Of a stretch of 64,000 nucleotides of DNA, positions 46,981 to 57,914 are shown in pieces. This DNA comes from Hermatobates lingyangjiaoensis. Taxonomy: Eukaryota; Arthropoda; Insecta; Hemiptera; Hermatobatidae. The stretch is from assembly GCA_026182355.1 (NCBI GenBank), contig JAPFBL010001617.1, forward strand, positions 3,817,001-3,881,000, in the 5' to 3' direction. Numbering within the stretch: position 1 is the first letter of the stretch; every line of letters begins with the position of its first letter. The notes under the pieces were generated by a model, which was not told where the DNA came from, made no database searches, and saw only the letters and a list, made by a program, of their open reading frames with translations. A program made the translations under genes and the position numbers.

Positions 46981-48021
46981 ATCGGATCCTCAAATCTTCA
47001 GTAATAACGTAAAGCGCGCCACTGCTTCATATATTGAATACCACAGCTGAAGTCAGGTTTTCTTGGGGTCTTGTCAATAAGTGGATTATTTTGAAAGAAA
47101 CATAGTATTATTTAAGTTTATTTTTAGTAGAATGAAACTTGAGTTCAAAGAGACTGTGTAATTATAATGACAGTAGTCCCACTAGTTCTGGTCTGAGTTC
47201 ATTGTTTAATACAAAGTTAATACAACTTACCAGTAGGGAAAAGTACTTTTTAAAGTACAAAATGTTTAGTTATTTAAACGCAGTAAGACCGTGTTTATGA
47301 GGAAAATGACATTAGTGTGGTTAAGGAGTTTATGCTTGATATGTGGATGAGTGATATTTTCAGTAGGTTTCGGTTTAAATCTTTGATGTCGTAAGAAATA
47401 GTGAGTTGGAGTATTACCCTTTGTGTGATCATTTAAATGTATCACGATGGTAGAGTTGCACAGTTTTCTCTGTTCCTACTCCTTTGTAGCACGGATGCTT
47501 TATTGTCAGGGCAGTTCTGTGGAGTACGTGTTTCGAATTTGTGTAGAAGATCTTAAGGTTTATTCAATCTTCCTAGTTGACCATAATAATATTTTGATTG
47601 TTCATTGCGACTCAATGCCTATTCATTTTGCCCGTATTGGGTGTTTATGTATACTACGTGATTCACTTATATCGGCTATCTCAGATAGTAGTGTTATGCT
47701 CAACAGTGACTGCAAAAACTTGCCAAGATATGTCATTGATATAGAGAAAACCACTTTGTTGTTGAAGGCATTATTCACCAGGACTTACGTTGACTTCTCT
47801 TTCTAGTTCTATAGGTACTACAATGGATCAATGCCCTCTTGATGTAATCGTTGATATTCTGTACTATACATATCATTCACCACGGTTATTTAGGAAGAGT
47901 CCAGGCTTCATAAAACTATGATATATCGCAGTGCTGAGTGTTTGCCAATTCTGTTGAGTAAAAACATTGAATAAAGTAGTCTTTTGCAGCATTGTTCAAA
48001 ACTAAAAAATAACTTTTACTC
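46981..48021. other. Interior of the 588-bp inverted repeat, unassigned
   Basis: One frame of 119 codons (47447-47806, plus) is open but has no recognised domain or signal. I do not call it a gene. The rest is AT-rich. Confidence 0.4.
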
Positions 48022-48345
48022 TGAGGCCAGGGTAGACACGTGGCTTGCGGGCTAGCCTATGTACTGATAGATCTTGAGTTCGATTCTCAGTCTGATCTTG
48101 ATTTTTTTCACACGGAAAGTCAACAAATCTCAGCTCATCAACCTTCAGAAAGGACGTTAAGCCGTCGGTCCTGAGCATGTACGATATCAGGTACTTGTAA
48201 AAAATCTCTACTTTAAATGCGGTTGAGTTAGCTAAAATTTAGGACGCCCAATGTAGAATCAACCTGTTAATGCGGATCGACCATTATTAAAATGGGTACC
48301 AATTAATAATGAGGCACCCTTTCTGCCCCTAGAAAAACACTAAAA
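48022..48345 (+). repeat. tRNA-related SINE-like repeat
   Basis: The head has an A-box-like GTGGCTTGCGGGCTAGC (48040-48056) and a B-box-like AGTTCGATTCTC (48075-48086). It is followed by a body containing AAGGACGTTAAGCCGTCGGT (48150-48169), the kind of compact conserved segment seen in SINE bodies. Only one copy is visible in the window, so assignment rests on promoter boxes and layout. Confidence 0.5.
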
Positions 48346-48794
48346 GATGAAAGCCTATAATTGTGGCTATTGGAAAACAAAAAAAATATTTTGAATTAAA
48401 TAATTTAAGTAGTATTGATTTGTTTGGAAAGCTAACTAACTTAATTATAATGAATAAAGGCCCTTTCTGCATAGGTTTACTCCTTGTTTTAATATTATAT
48501 GCTAAGTTACTTCTGCTCGACCATAACTGAGACGAAAGAGTTAAATCTGTGTGAGAACTGATCCTGTGTTGTAATTGTTAACTATCATCAAAGAGATAGT
48601 CTATAATGATTTACAAATGTAAATAGATGCAAATGACACCAACCCTTTTCTTGTAAATGCATTAAAATCTTGAACCTTTTCTGAGTGCAAAGAGAGATAG
48701 ACATATTTCTCAACCGTGGTTTACTTTCAAACACCCTACTTACCTACTTACTAAACCTTATTTCTCTATTTACTAAAGTTTTGTATGTATGTAT
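48346..48794. other. AT-rich sequence, no gene seen
   Basis: Nothing nameable lies between the SINE-like repeat and the family A fragment. Confidence 0.4.
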
Positions 48795-49010
48795 GTTCTG
48801 ATCAATCTTTATATTGCACTCATGAATAAAACTTAATATCAGTTGTAAGTTATTTTATTTTTATGAATAATAGTATCTTTGGGTAATATTGAAATCTGAG
48901 GAATGGACACTTTCCACAAAAAAGAGCAGTTATATTTGTTGACAAATATCCAGTTTTTTTTTACTATTCTAGTCTATTGGCTCATATCTATTGTTTTCAA
49001 AAATTTCAAC
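48795..49010 (-). repeat. Family A internal fragment
   Basis: It matches the middle of family A (landmark GATCAATCTTTATATTGCAC and the following AAACTTAATATCAGTTGTAA). Both ends are missing. Confidence 0.65.
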
Positions 49011-49099
49011 AAAAAAAAAGCGTTAACTTTTATATGTTATTCCTTTTATTTTTAACTTATATATATATTTATATAATATTTTTTTTTATTTTTTTTTAT

Positions 49100-49385
49100 T
49101 ATTTTTTTTATAATTTTCAATTTATAATTTTATCTATTGTTTTTGCCTTTTCTGTTCTCCGACGTTTAGTCCCTAGCTCCTTTTTTACGCTAGTGGTGCT
49201 CTCATCGGTTGACTCTTAATTGCTTCATTCGCGCTCCGTTCTTCGACGTGGGGAGATCTCTCTCACTTCGTCCTCTCTTCTAGTCTACTCCTGATGACGA
49301 ACAACATTTCGAAATATTGAATTCTGTAAGTGTTCTTTTTATTTTTTTTCTGTGTCGTGCTTTGTGTAATTTAAAGTATATATAT
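49100..49385 (+). mobile_element. Penelope-like terminal repeat piece
   Basis: A C/T-rich lead (TTCTCCGACG to TAGTCTACTC) ends in CTGATGA at 49291, then a short stem and GAAA at 49311-49314. The layout matches the terminal repeat at 14.5 kb, where it follows a GIY-YIG remnant. It carries no coding sequence. Confidence 0.5.
49291..49314 (+). ncRNA. Hammerhead-like ribozyme core (partial)
   Basis: CTGATGA and GAAA flank a possible short stem II (GAA/TTC). Stem I can be extended for only two base pairs, so this is a core match and activity is doubtful. Confidence 0.3.
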
Positions 49386-50229
49386 GTATGATCATAGAGA
49401 TCTAAAGCTCTAGGAGGAGTTTGATAGGCAACTAACAACTGCAATTTTTATTATGTTAGGTACTATATATATATATATTAGGTAAAAGCAAGTAAAAAAA
49501 ATCTATCATATACTTCAAATTCATTTCAAAATTAAAATTGTATCATAAATAAAATTATTATGTCGAGCCAATATTAACCGGAATTTAAAACAAAAAAGCA
49601 CCAAAATGTGACTCACGGACTCTATGGTAAGTTGGTTATTTTGTATGGATCAAGATGCAGGCGAAGCGTGCCAGGATTGGTAAAGAAGGAGGATTACTAT
49701 TCACGACGCTTCTTATGTTCAAAGGTGTATAAATATACTAAAATAACAAAATTTAAAACTAAATGTCCTGAGTAGACTGATTTTTGATATTAAATCATGT
49801 TAATGAACAATTAACATAAATAAAAATAGAATAATAAAACTGTTAGAATTAATGCGTGTCTAAATATTAAAAAAATATGCACTTAGAAATTAAACGTCCA
49901 AAAAAATAACCAAATTAGATAATCGCTTGAATAAAGCGTAAAAATTTGAAATGACTATATACCATACAATAAAATTTGCATGTATCTCATTTAAAATTAT
50001 ACTTACAGATAATCGAATTTCCTTCTTTTTATAAATTTTTTCACAGCTTATTTGATTGAATTATTCTTGATTACTAGTAACTGATTAGGATAGGAAATAT
50101 TTAAGCTATAATTACAGACATAGTTCTATAGATTGGCAAATTCAACACATTGGATTACTGTATTTCGTCGCTTGTTCCCGTGTAAGCTACATAGATAAGT
50201 CACTAAAATTAGAGTAACCTATGTATGAA
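49386..50229. other. AT-rich sequence, no gene seen
   Basis: A short (TA)n lies near 49465-49480. No gene or named repeat is visible. Confidence 0.45.
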
Positions 50230-50896
50230 CTTGGTCATGATCTATATTTTTGATCTGAGGTTGCGACAATACAGGCTCTGTTATCTCTCTATATGCCTTT
50301 ACATACATATTCCTTTATGTACTTCGCCTAGTACTTAAAGGAATAGGCCCTAACTTTCGCTCAATATCAGGTACTCGTTAAAAACCACTAAATTTAATTT
50401 AATTGATAAAGGCAACATTTAGTAGTTGTCATGTAGAATACGGGACATAGAGTGTGATTCACCCATGACTAAAGTAGTATTAGTTAAAATATACTTTATT
50501 TTCTAATAAAGTATACTTTAATAAAGTATCTAATAAAATATACTTTATTTTCTTTATTAGTTAAAATATACTCTCGTATCCTAGAACTGCCCTGCAAGCA
50601 GTAGCCTGTAAATGTAGGTGATTAAAACATCGAATTAGTCTTCTAGATGAATCATGACAATATAATTGCTCTTCTTATCTGCTGCTCAAGAAAGAAGAAG
50701 TATATAACAAACTTTTATACAAATAAACAATCGTAATACCCTACAAGTAATTTTTAGAGACTTAAACAATTGCCCTGACAAAATCATTCAAGAGACAGCT
50801 AATGATGCTGATCATTTTTAATCACATTTTTTATCTATAATCAATTAAAAGGAAAATTTGAAAAAATTATCAAACATATAGTAATAACTTTTTTTA
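50230..50896 (-). repeat. Right arm of the 588-bp inverted repeat
   Basis: Inverted partner of 46393-46980. It is longer by about 80 bases because of an AT-rich insertion near 50490-50575, made of repeated TACTTTATTTTCT and TATACTTTAATAAAGTAT pieces. Confidence 0.85.
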
Positions 50897-51212
50897 CTTA
50901 TGAACGCCTGCTCCCAAAATATACTAATATATATATATATATATATTAGTTAACTCTCAAATCAGTGACATGTTCATCATTCCGAGTTCTAGGACCTTCG
51001 AACCTAAAATAAAATTTGTTCGGAACTCTCCCATGTTGTGACCTGTCGAAGGCGAGAAGTGCTGGAGTGATTCAACTGTCTAACGCGTGGGTGCGCGCAT
51101 GTAGCGCTGCTTTGACAGTTACACTCTGCCACTTTTTGAACTGTGCTAATTTAGTTTGTTGTTAATTTTTGGTTTATGTTTTAATTGTTTCGTTTTATTG
51201 TTTACTGTTTAC

Positions 51213-51237
51213 CTGATGATGGCCAATGTGGCCGAAA
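51213..51237 (+). ncRNA. Hammerhead-like ribozyme core (partial)
   Basis: CTGATGA, stem II GGCC/GGCC (51221-51224 with 51230-51233), then GAAA. The flanks give only weak stem I pairing, so I call a conserved core and not a proven ribozyme. Confidence 0.4.
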
Positions 51238-51280
51238 GCTTGTTTCCTTTTAGTTTTTTAACCTAGTTTGTGTTTGTGTA

Positions 51281-51514
51281 GTGTCAAATATACGAGTAGT
51301 TTGTTTCATTAGTTTTCTTCAAGATTGTTTTCCTATTCTTGTTATGGAATTAGGTAGATTAATTTTTGAGCTACCAGTGAATTACAAGAAAATAATAAGG
51401 CAAATAGAACATCTTTCTAAAAAGATTATTAATGCTGAAGCCGCTGTGCTTTTTAACAACACTTGTTTAAAAGAAGACTTGCTGCCAGTATACACGCATA
51501 TATATATATATTGA
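51281..51514 (+). pseudogene. Penelope-like ORF, N-terminal fragment cut by (TA)n
   Basis: The last part reads IEHLSKKIINAEAAVLFNNT, then CLKEDLLPVYTHIYIY, where THIYIY is already the microsatellite. A helix followed by a KEDLLP-type motif is what I would expect near the N-terminus of Penelope-like proteins, and SLKEDLLQKYT recurs in the minus-strand piece at 58.7 kb. No reverse transcriptase motifs are present. Confidence 0.4.
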
Positions 51515-51524
51515 CCAACTGAGG

Positions 51525-51625
51525 TCAGTCAGTTGGGTTTTTGACTCTGACGAAGACCGCTTGCTACGGTTGAAAGATCTTAGTCTTGTTTTCCCATTTT
51601 CCCATTCGTGGTTTGATCATATATA
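51525..51625 (+). mobile_element. Penelope-like tail with hammerhead motif
   Basis: The unit GTTGGGTTTTTGACTCTGAC to GTGGTTTGATCAT ends at a (TA)n tract. The same ~100-bp unit occurs at 51965-52055, 52107-52200 (minus), 52203-52310, 57225-57340 (minus) and 57445-57515. Confidence 0.6.
51547..51575 (+). ncRNA. Complete-looking type I hammerhead ribozyme
   Basis: Core CTGACGA (51547-51553), stem II ACCG/CGGT, GAAA (51572-51575). Stem I pairs GACT just before the core with AGTC just after the expected cleavage site, and a second GGG/CCC helix lies beyond an internal loop. A minimal stem III AG/CT is possible. This meets the CUGANGA...GAAA consensus and the open-stem-I layout reported for Penelope-like elements. 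Self-cleavage itself is inferred. Confidence 0.55.
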
Positions 51626-51964
51626 TATATATATATATAATTAATATATAATTATATATATTACTTTTAATATCATTAATTAAATATTATTGAATCGTCT
51701 CTAATTAAATTTAATAGATCAAATATTATAAACATTAGTAACGGTCTCTTCAAACTTGATACTTTCGTTACAAGGGCAATAGCCTCTTCTAAGAGGGTTG
51801 ACAGCTAGCGGGTAGTTTTTTTTATACTTTCTTGCTGTACTCTTTTGTTTCCCCAAAAATCCCTATCTGGACATTAGTCCTTTCCTGTGTTTTCACCCTT
51901 TTAAAATACCACTCTTCCCTCCCACTGTTATCAACCCCTCACCAGTTGTTTTCTGCATCTAGGG
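51626..51964. other. (TA)n tract and unassigned AT-rich sequence
   Basis: The stretch begins in (TA)n (51620-51660). A segment around 51770-51960 is related, in inverted orientation, to 57360-57440 (shared TTTTAAAATACCACTCTTCC), so it is part of the same Penelope-like family. Confidence 0.45.
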
Positions 51965-52049
51965 TTTTAGTTGGGTTTTGACTCTGCGAAGACCGCTTGT
52001 TACGGTTGAAAGATCTTAGTCTTGTTTTCCCATTTCTTATTGTGGTTTG

Positions 52050-52106
<57 letters not shown>
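51965..52106 (+). mobile_element. Penelope-like tail with mutated hammerhead core and (TA)n
   Basis: Same unit as at 51525, but the core reads CTGCGA, one base short of CTGACGA, so the ribozyme should be dead. It ends in about 55 bases of (TA)n. Confidence 0.6.
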
Positions 52107-52108
<2 letters not shown>

Positions 52109-52200
52109 ATGATCAAACCACAATGAGAAATGGGAAAACAAGACTAAGATCTTTCAACCGTAACAAGCGGTCTTCGTCAGAGTCAAAAACCCAACCTCAG
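52107..52200 (-). mobile_element. Penelope-like tail, minus strand
   Basis: Inverted copy of the same unit. With 52203-52310 it forms a head-to-head pair around a short gap, so this stretch is itself a ~90-bp inverted repeat. Confidence 0.6.
52152..52180 (-). ncRNA. Type I hammerhead ribozyme motif
   Basis: Minus strand: CTGACGA, stem II ACCG/CGGT, GAAA, with the same flanking GACT/AGTC pairing as at 51547. Confidence 0.5.
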
Positions 52201-52202
52201 AT

Positions 52203-52345
52203 GGGTTTTTGACTCTGACGAAGACCGCTTGTTACGGTTGAAAGATCTTAGTCTTGTTTTCCCATTTCTCATTGTGGTTTGATCATTGATTGTTGTTTCA
52301 CGTGTTTATGTGAAATCTTTATATATATATATATATATATATATT
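52203..52345 (+). mobile_element. Penelope-like tail, plus strand, ending in (TA)n
   Basis: Intact copy of the unit with core at 52215-52243. It continues to TTTCACGTGTTTATGTGAAA, a small hairpin, and then (TA)n at 52319-52344. The hairpin-then-TA order recurs in inverted form at 57165-57240. Confidence 0.6.
52215..52243 (+). ncRNA. Type I hammerhead ribozyme motif
   Basis: CTGACGA at 52215-52221, stem II ACCG/CGGT, GAAA at 52240-52243. Stem I GACT/AGTC is preserved. Confidence 0.5.
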
Positions 52346-54214
52346 CTGAAATTCTATAAAGGAGACTACTTGAAAATGTATGTTTCTTTTATGATTCATA
52401 AATTTTCTGTGTTTTGTGTAATGATGGCATGCAGACGATTTTTTATATTATAAACGTTCAAAATTTTGATATTATTTTCGATTCCTTTATTGGTGTTCAG
52501 TACTCTACTGTTATTACAGTTGTATACTACTCTTTTCATGTAAGCTACTAATAAGCGAAACAGCTTATGTTGGATACGTATAAGTAATATTACGTAAGTT
52601 GTAATAAGTATTTTCGTAACTTATTAGTATGATTAAATAAGTTATTAGTCTACATGTATGACTGTTTAGATGATAATTAAATTTAAATCTGTTAATGTTA
52701 TAAGCTATAAATGACATTATGTTATAAATTACGTTATATTACGTTATATTACATTACGTTATAAATGAATTATATTAATATTCATGTATTAATTTAATTG
52801 TTGTGTGTAGGCGTACGAGCGTTTATTCCAAAGTTTTTGAAAATCCTTCAGGTCACACCATTTGATAGGTGATTTTAATATTTTACCTGCAAATGGCTCT
52901 TATAATATAGATAAGCTGCATTGACGTTTACAAAATAAAACAAATTGTCTGTAATGTTCCGTAATGTAAAATTTCTCGATGTCTTAAAAAACTAGTTTTT
53001 TTTTATTATTTTATTACCCAACAGGTAACAAGTAATATTGATAAGTGATACAAAACAAAATGAAATAAAAGAGTGGAGAAATCATCCATTGGTGGTACTC
53101 CATATTAAAAAAAAAACTCTAAGGTTATAGAATTGACGTTTGTTATTTGTTTACGGTTTGTTATTCACCTATCAGTGATGCAGGTATTCTTATAGAGTAT
53201 TTTTTTCCACTACAAGATCTGATCTGATCTCTCAGCCTTTTTAATGTCTATCCATTGCATAAATTAAAAGCTGAAGTTAAAAAATAGTAATTTTTAAAAA
53301 TTATTCTTTTTTGATTTCAAACATATAACCATAAATCATAGATAACCTTCTATCTATTAATATGAGTTATATTCATTTTAGTATATTGGTCAATTCTAAC
53401 AAACTCTGAATTACTCGATATTTTGTGCAGATACTCTATTATACAAAAATGACAAAAGTGGGATAACAGAATCATAATCGAAAAAAGCATGTCAAATTAA
53501 TTATAATTATTATTCGTTCAGACGTTTGAAGCCGTGGAGAGCTACTAGATTATAATTAGATAAATGAAGCCGTGTGACGTATCACACCAGATTCTTTTTC
53601 GATAAACTACTTTGATAGGACCAAAATATATTTTAATTATCTAAGAGTCAGTAGTCAAGAATAATTATTTTATTGAAATATTTATTCAATTCATACTTAT
53701 TTTGTATTTTTAAAGACAATTATATATTTTTATAGATTTTTCAAATACATTTTTGTATTTGTATAAGGTAGGGGACCAAATTAGAGTTGCACCTATAAGG
53801 AAATTGACTGATTGTGGGTTAATTGACATTTATTAATCGGCCGATTATTTATCTAGTCCCTTACTTTGAACTGATAGGTTGTAAGTACTCGTATATCAAT
53901 CAATAGAAATCACGTGGTTTAACAGAGAAAATTGAAAGCATAATGACGAGCCGTACATCAGAATAATCTAGAGAAACTAAAGCACTATGCTATAACCAAC
54001 TGCCTCCTGCGGGACAGCAAAACAACTTAACTTCAACAAAAACTATTATGGGTAAAATAAGTAAAATGTGTGAAGTAAAAAATAAATTGAATGAACTTTT
54101 CTTGGTGCCTTTATTCTCCTTATTGATCAATGGTTAAAAAAAAGCCATTTCGATCTATAATAGTAATCTATTCTAACGTAGTGCAATCAGTTATTATGTG
54201 GTATTTACTCATTG
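52346..54214. other. AT-rich sequence, no gene seen
   Basis: About 1.9 kb with short tandem TTACGTTATA-type repeats near 52720-52770. No supported coding or RNA gene. Confidence 0.5.
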
Positions 54215-54506
54215 TAGGGTAAAAGGCTAATGAAATGGTCTCCACATATAACAATTTAATGGTATTAACAACGCGTTTCGAACACGTAGGTTCTTCCTCA
54301 GGCATTAAAAAAAAATACAATATCATCAGAGAGTTATCTATGATATATATAGATAACTCTATAACTAAGATAACTCTATATATTTATATATAGATAACTC
54401 TCTAATGACGTATTTTTTAGTTAATACCTGAGGAAGAACACTAGCGTTGTTTATACCATTAAATTTTTACATGTGGAGACCATTTCATTAGCCTTTTACC
54501 CTACAA
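54215..54506. repeat. ~100-bp inverted repeat with a hammerhead-type motif in each arm
   Basis: Arms 54215-54316 and 54404-54506 share TGTAGGGTAAAAGGCTAATG and CTGAGGAAGAAC. The left arm, read on the minus strand, keeps the full core. The right arm has lost the GAAA portion. The unit AATGGTATTAACAACGCGTT...CTGAGG is typical of Penelope-like terminal repeats, so this is probably a foldback of such ends. Confidence 0.65.
54276..54301 (-). ncRNA. Hammerhead-like ribozyme core
   Basis: Minus strand CTGAGGA, stem II GAAC/GTTC, GAAAC, and a possible stem III AC/GT. The stem I pairing beyond one or two bases is weak. Confidence 0.4.
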
Positions 54507-55894
54507 TAGTAATCTATTATAGTACTTAGATTGGCACACTATTAAGCTACAATAACTATAATAGAACTAACTCTAATGAAGCTGCGTAGTTTTAGCTCCT
54601 TTTGTGGCAGTTCAACCAACCTTAAATAATTAATGTAAATTTATTTTCTATGAACTTTTTTTGGTATTCCAAAAAATATTATTCCAGGTATATTTCAAAA
54701 AGTGCAAAACAAAAGTTAAAAATTCTGTCAGTCAATGATCCAATTACAATTATTTAACCAATTTGAACAGCTACAGCTACTACAAACAACACTCCATTTC
54801 TGAATCAACAGGTCACTGACTGTCAATCAATTTGAGCAATAAAGCGCGATGCTGAGAAATATTTCATTGGTAGGATCATATACAGGTGACTGGATCAGTC
54901 AAGTGCTAAACAATGTTCTAGAAATCTACGAGCTGAAACACAGTATATTTATTTCGTACATATCGTAAAATTCTGGAGTAAATATAGCAGCTCGTGTTTG
55001 AAACTGTCGATTGGAGTCTCAGTCCAAATAAAACAGTACTTGCTCAACAACCTGTGAATAATATAGTCATGACCAGTGGAAATATTGTAAAATATTATAA
55101 CCATTCTCCATCAGAAACAAATAAGTTGAGTGAATGACAAGATCAGTTAAATTTAAAGAAAAATAAGTTCTCGTTACTCGATGGAATTTAGCATCTATAT
55201 GCTGGACAGAAACAATGAACAACAGAAAGCTATTGTCGCATATGCAATATGACGATATGCTTAATGTACGTAAGTACATTAAGCATTAATGAATTCAATC
55301 TAGTGGGAACAAGATGTTAAACTTTCGAAGTCATTAGAAAAAATTACTGCGGAAGTAAGCAAGAGAGAAAACACTTCTTCTGCAATAATTCCAATAATTC
55401 AAACACTTAAACCTATTTTTTTTTTAAGAGCAAAGACCAGCAGTATATTTAGCGTCGTATTACCGTCGTGCTAAAACTTGAATCTTCAATTCAGAAAAAA
55501 ATGTCTGGTTATTTAGAGAACAAATTTTTATGTTTGCTTAAAATGAAATTTCAGAAAACAGATATGATAGAAGAAATAAAGGAATAGACAGCAGAAGAAA
55601 TGAAAAGCGCATGTATTCTAGAATCTGGAGGGAGAACAAATATTAGATAGTTGCAGTGATGAAAAGCGAGTAGACAGCTCCACTGAGTCAACATACCAGA
55701 CACACATATTTGCAAGTATATTGACAAATTGACTTGTAAAAAGACAAAAAAAATGAAGAACACAGATCAAAGAAAAAAATGCGAGAAAATGAACAAAAGT
55801 GTTGAATTCCCTCTTATTTAATAGAGAGCTGCGAGATTAATTAAATATACCTTTGTTGCAAGGGAATAACAATAATTCATAAGGTGAAACCATT
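54507..55894. other. AT-rich sequence, no gene seen
   Basis: Short frames (55067-55279 and 55551-55763, minus) lack domain features. A small hairpin (ATGTACGTAAGTACAT region) is at 55264-55280. Confidence 0.45.
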
Positions 55895-56065
55895 TAAAAA
55901 ATCTGGAGTGGCCTACACTCAACTTTACTATAAGTAAACATAATATCATAGTTCTTGGGTATATAATAAATAATGTTCCATTTAGGTATAATACAAATGT
56001 CTAAATGGGAGAGGTTTATTAGTCTTTCATTCCTGGAAGTAGTACAGATAGAGATTGTTTTCGGT
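55895..56065 (+). repeat. Family A repeat, 5' fragment
   Basis: It starts CTGGAGTGGCCTACACTCAA and continues through AATGTTCCATTTAGGTATAA to the TAGTACAGATAGAGATTG landmark, then stops. It is one of the best preserved family A starts. Confidence 0.7.
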
Positions 56066-57164
56066 TCAGGATCATTTTCACTAATTTTTGCTTCAAAAAT
56101 GCTTTTTAGTTAACATGGGAATTTTATTCTGTTGAATGTTTCTAATATAGATTAGCAGTTTAATTTAACAAAAACTATAACTAAATAAAAATAGTTTGTT
56201 TACCTTTCAACATGTCATCAAATATTTAGTAGATTATAATATGTCAGAGGAATGATATAAATACAAAAATCCATTGGCGTATTTTTTATTTCAGAGATGA
56301 ATATAAAGCAGACTTTGTATGATTTTAGATGTTATTTTATTTATTTACAATAAATAAAAATAACCGATTGTTGAAGGTGATTAATTAAATGGCTGATACT
56401 GATTAAACGGTAAAATGGCGGATTACTGGCCACTTAATCAGTGCAAGCCTAGGCCCAAGCCGCTTTCCGCATCCTACTTTCAGAGACGTTATGTGGTATA
56501 ATGGCTTTAGATTCTCTGAACGTGATGATTTCCGCCCAAACTCACAAACCACAATCCGTGACAAATTCGTTATCACTCTAAACTCCAACCTATTTATTTT
56601 CATTAAAAAATTAACTAATCTGTCATGTATCCTAGGAGTACACTGCAAATCACTTATATTTTATGGTTTTAATAATTTCTTTGAAACCAGGACCTATTAA
56701 ATTTTCTAGTATGTGGTTTTTCATAAAATAATTAAGATTATTTCTCAATAACCAACATCATTTCTTCATTACATGTTAGACTACTAAATAGAATTTATAA
56801 AAATACAAAGGTAAAATTTTCTTAAAATACTTGTTTTCATTAATTAATTTCAGAAAATGAGGACGTTGGAACTATAATATAATTGAACCGTTTCCTAACT
56901 AAGCACACCCACTACAAATGGATGCTTCATTAATGAAGAAGAAATTTTAGAATGAGTTGAATTTCTAGTAAGTTAGAGTGATTATAAATAAATGTGGGAA
57001 AAAACAGAAGTTCATAAATAGTATGCATATATAAAGTGAATAATTTGTTTTTGCAGTTAATTATAATATATATAATTGCAAACATTATAAAATATACATA
57101 ATAAGATTTTGACGTATAAATTAAAGACATAAAAATTTCTCAATTTCTTACTCTGGTTTAGACG
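56066..57164. other. AT-rich sequence, no gene seen
   Basis: Overlapping short frames at 56403-56700 lack any recognised motif. Nothing else is nameable. Confidence 0.45.
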
Positions 57165-57172
57165 TAGTTATA

Positions 57173-57217
<45 letters not shown>

Positions 57218-57345
57218 GTAAAGATTTCACATAAACACGTGAAATAACAATCAGTGATCAAACCACAATATGAAATGGGAAAACAAGACTAAGATCTTTC
57301 AACCACAACAAGCGGCCTTCATCAGAGTCAAATACCCAACGACAT
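57165..57345 (-). mobile_element. (TA)n plus Penelope-like tail, minus strand
   Basis: (TA)n at 57168-57213 is followed by the hairpin GATTTCACATAAACACGTGA and the minus-strand tail unit. This is the mirror order of 52203-52345. Confidence 0.6.
57297..57325 (-). ncRNA. Type I hammerhead ribozyme motif (variant)
   Basis: Minus strand CTGATGA, stem II GCCG/TGGT with wobble pairs, GAAA. Compared with the ACCG/CGGT copies, the stem changes keep pairing possible. Confidence 0.45.
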
Positions 57346-57529
57346 GCCGAAACATCATGGTGAGGGGTTCAAAGGAGTGGGAGGGAAGAGTGGTATTTTA
57401 AAAGGGTGTCAAGTACAGGAAAAAGCTACTGCCCTCGTCAAGAAAGAATCAGTTGGGTTTTTGACTCTGCGAAGACCGCTTGTTACGGTTGAAAGATCTT
57501 AGTGTTGTTTTCCCATTATGGAAAAATAT
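57346..57529 (+). mobile_element. Penelope-like fragment, second tail copy with dead core
   Basis: 57360-57440 resembles 51880-51960 in inverted orientation. 57445-57515 is a plus-strand tail with the defective core CTGCGA, as at 51979. Confidence 0.5.
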
Positions 57530-57556
57530 TTTCACCGTAATGGCGGTCGTCCTCAG
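57530..57556 (-). ncRNA. Hammerhead-like ribozyme core of a second family
   Basis: Minus strand CTGAGGA, stem II ACCG/CGGT around CCATTA, GAAA. Stem I partners are not found because the sequence beyond the core changes at once, so this is probably a truncated end. Confidence 0.4.
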
Positions 57557-57841
57557 GAGAAGAAGTCAATTGACGGAGGGACGATAGTCAACTAAAGAAC
57601 TAAAGAAGATATATGTATATATATAATATATAAATCTTCTATACGTCTTATCTTCCTATGACATGGAAATTTTACTTTTGTGTCATTGTCATGATCATAA
57701 CGAGCTTTCATGAACTCATTCAATGCAATATGTCTTTACATTCTAATCTTAGTCATCTTGCAATCAAGATGTATGTCTTTGTAAGTTTATGGACATCTTT
57801 TTGCAGAATCGTGATGAAATAAGATTGACACACATTACAAG

Positions 57842-57870
<29 letters not shown>
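57557..57870. repeat. AT-rich sequence with (CA)n microsatellite
   Basis: Unassigned sequence, then about 24 bases of (AC)n at 57850-57873 passing directly into (AT)n. Confidence 0.5.

Positions 57871-57914
<44 letters not shown>

Larger units (their letters stand above)
50995..51520 (+). mobile_element. Short Penelope-like element: terminal repeat plus start of the ORF
   Basis: A terminal-repeat-like leader (51000-51270) with a hammerhead-type core is followed by the beginning of an open frame, which runs straight into a (TA)n tract at 51497-51512. The same order (frame start, then TA tract) appears on the minus strand at 58.6-58.8 kb. It looks like a truncated, non-autonomous copy. Confidence 0.5.

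Noticed and set aside
47447..47806. 119-codon open frame inside the 588-bp inverted repeat
   Set aside because: No domain, signal or homologue recognised. It could be tested by a profile search, but the sequence alone does not support a gene.
48977..49219. 80-codon frame rich in Phe, Ile and Tyr
   Set aside because: Translation of T-rich low-complexity sequence between a family A fragment and a Penelope-like end.
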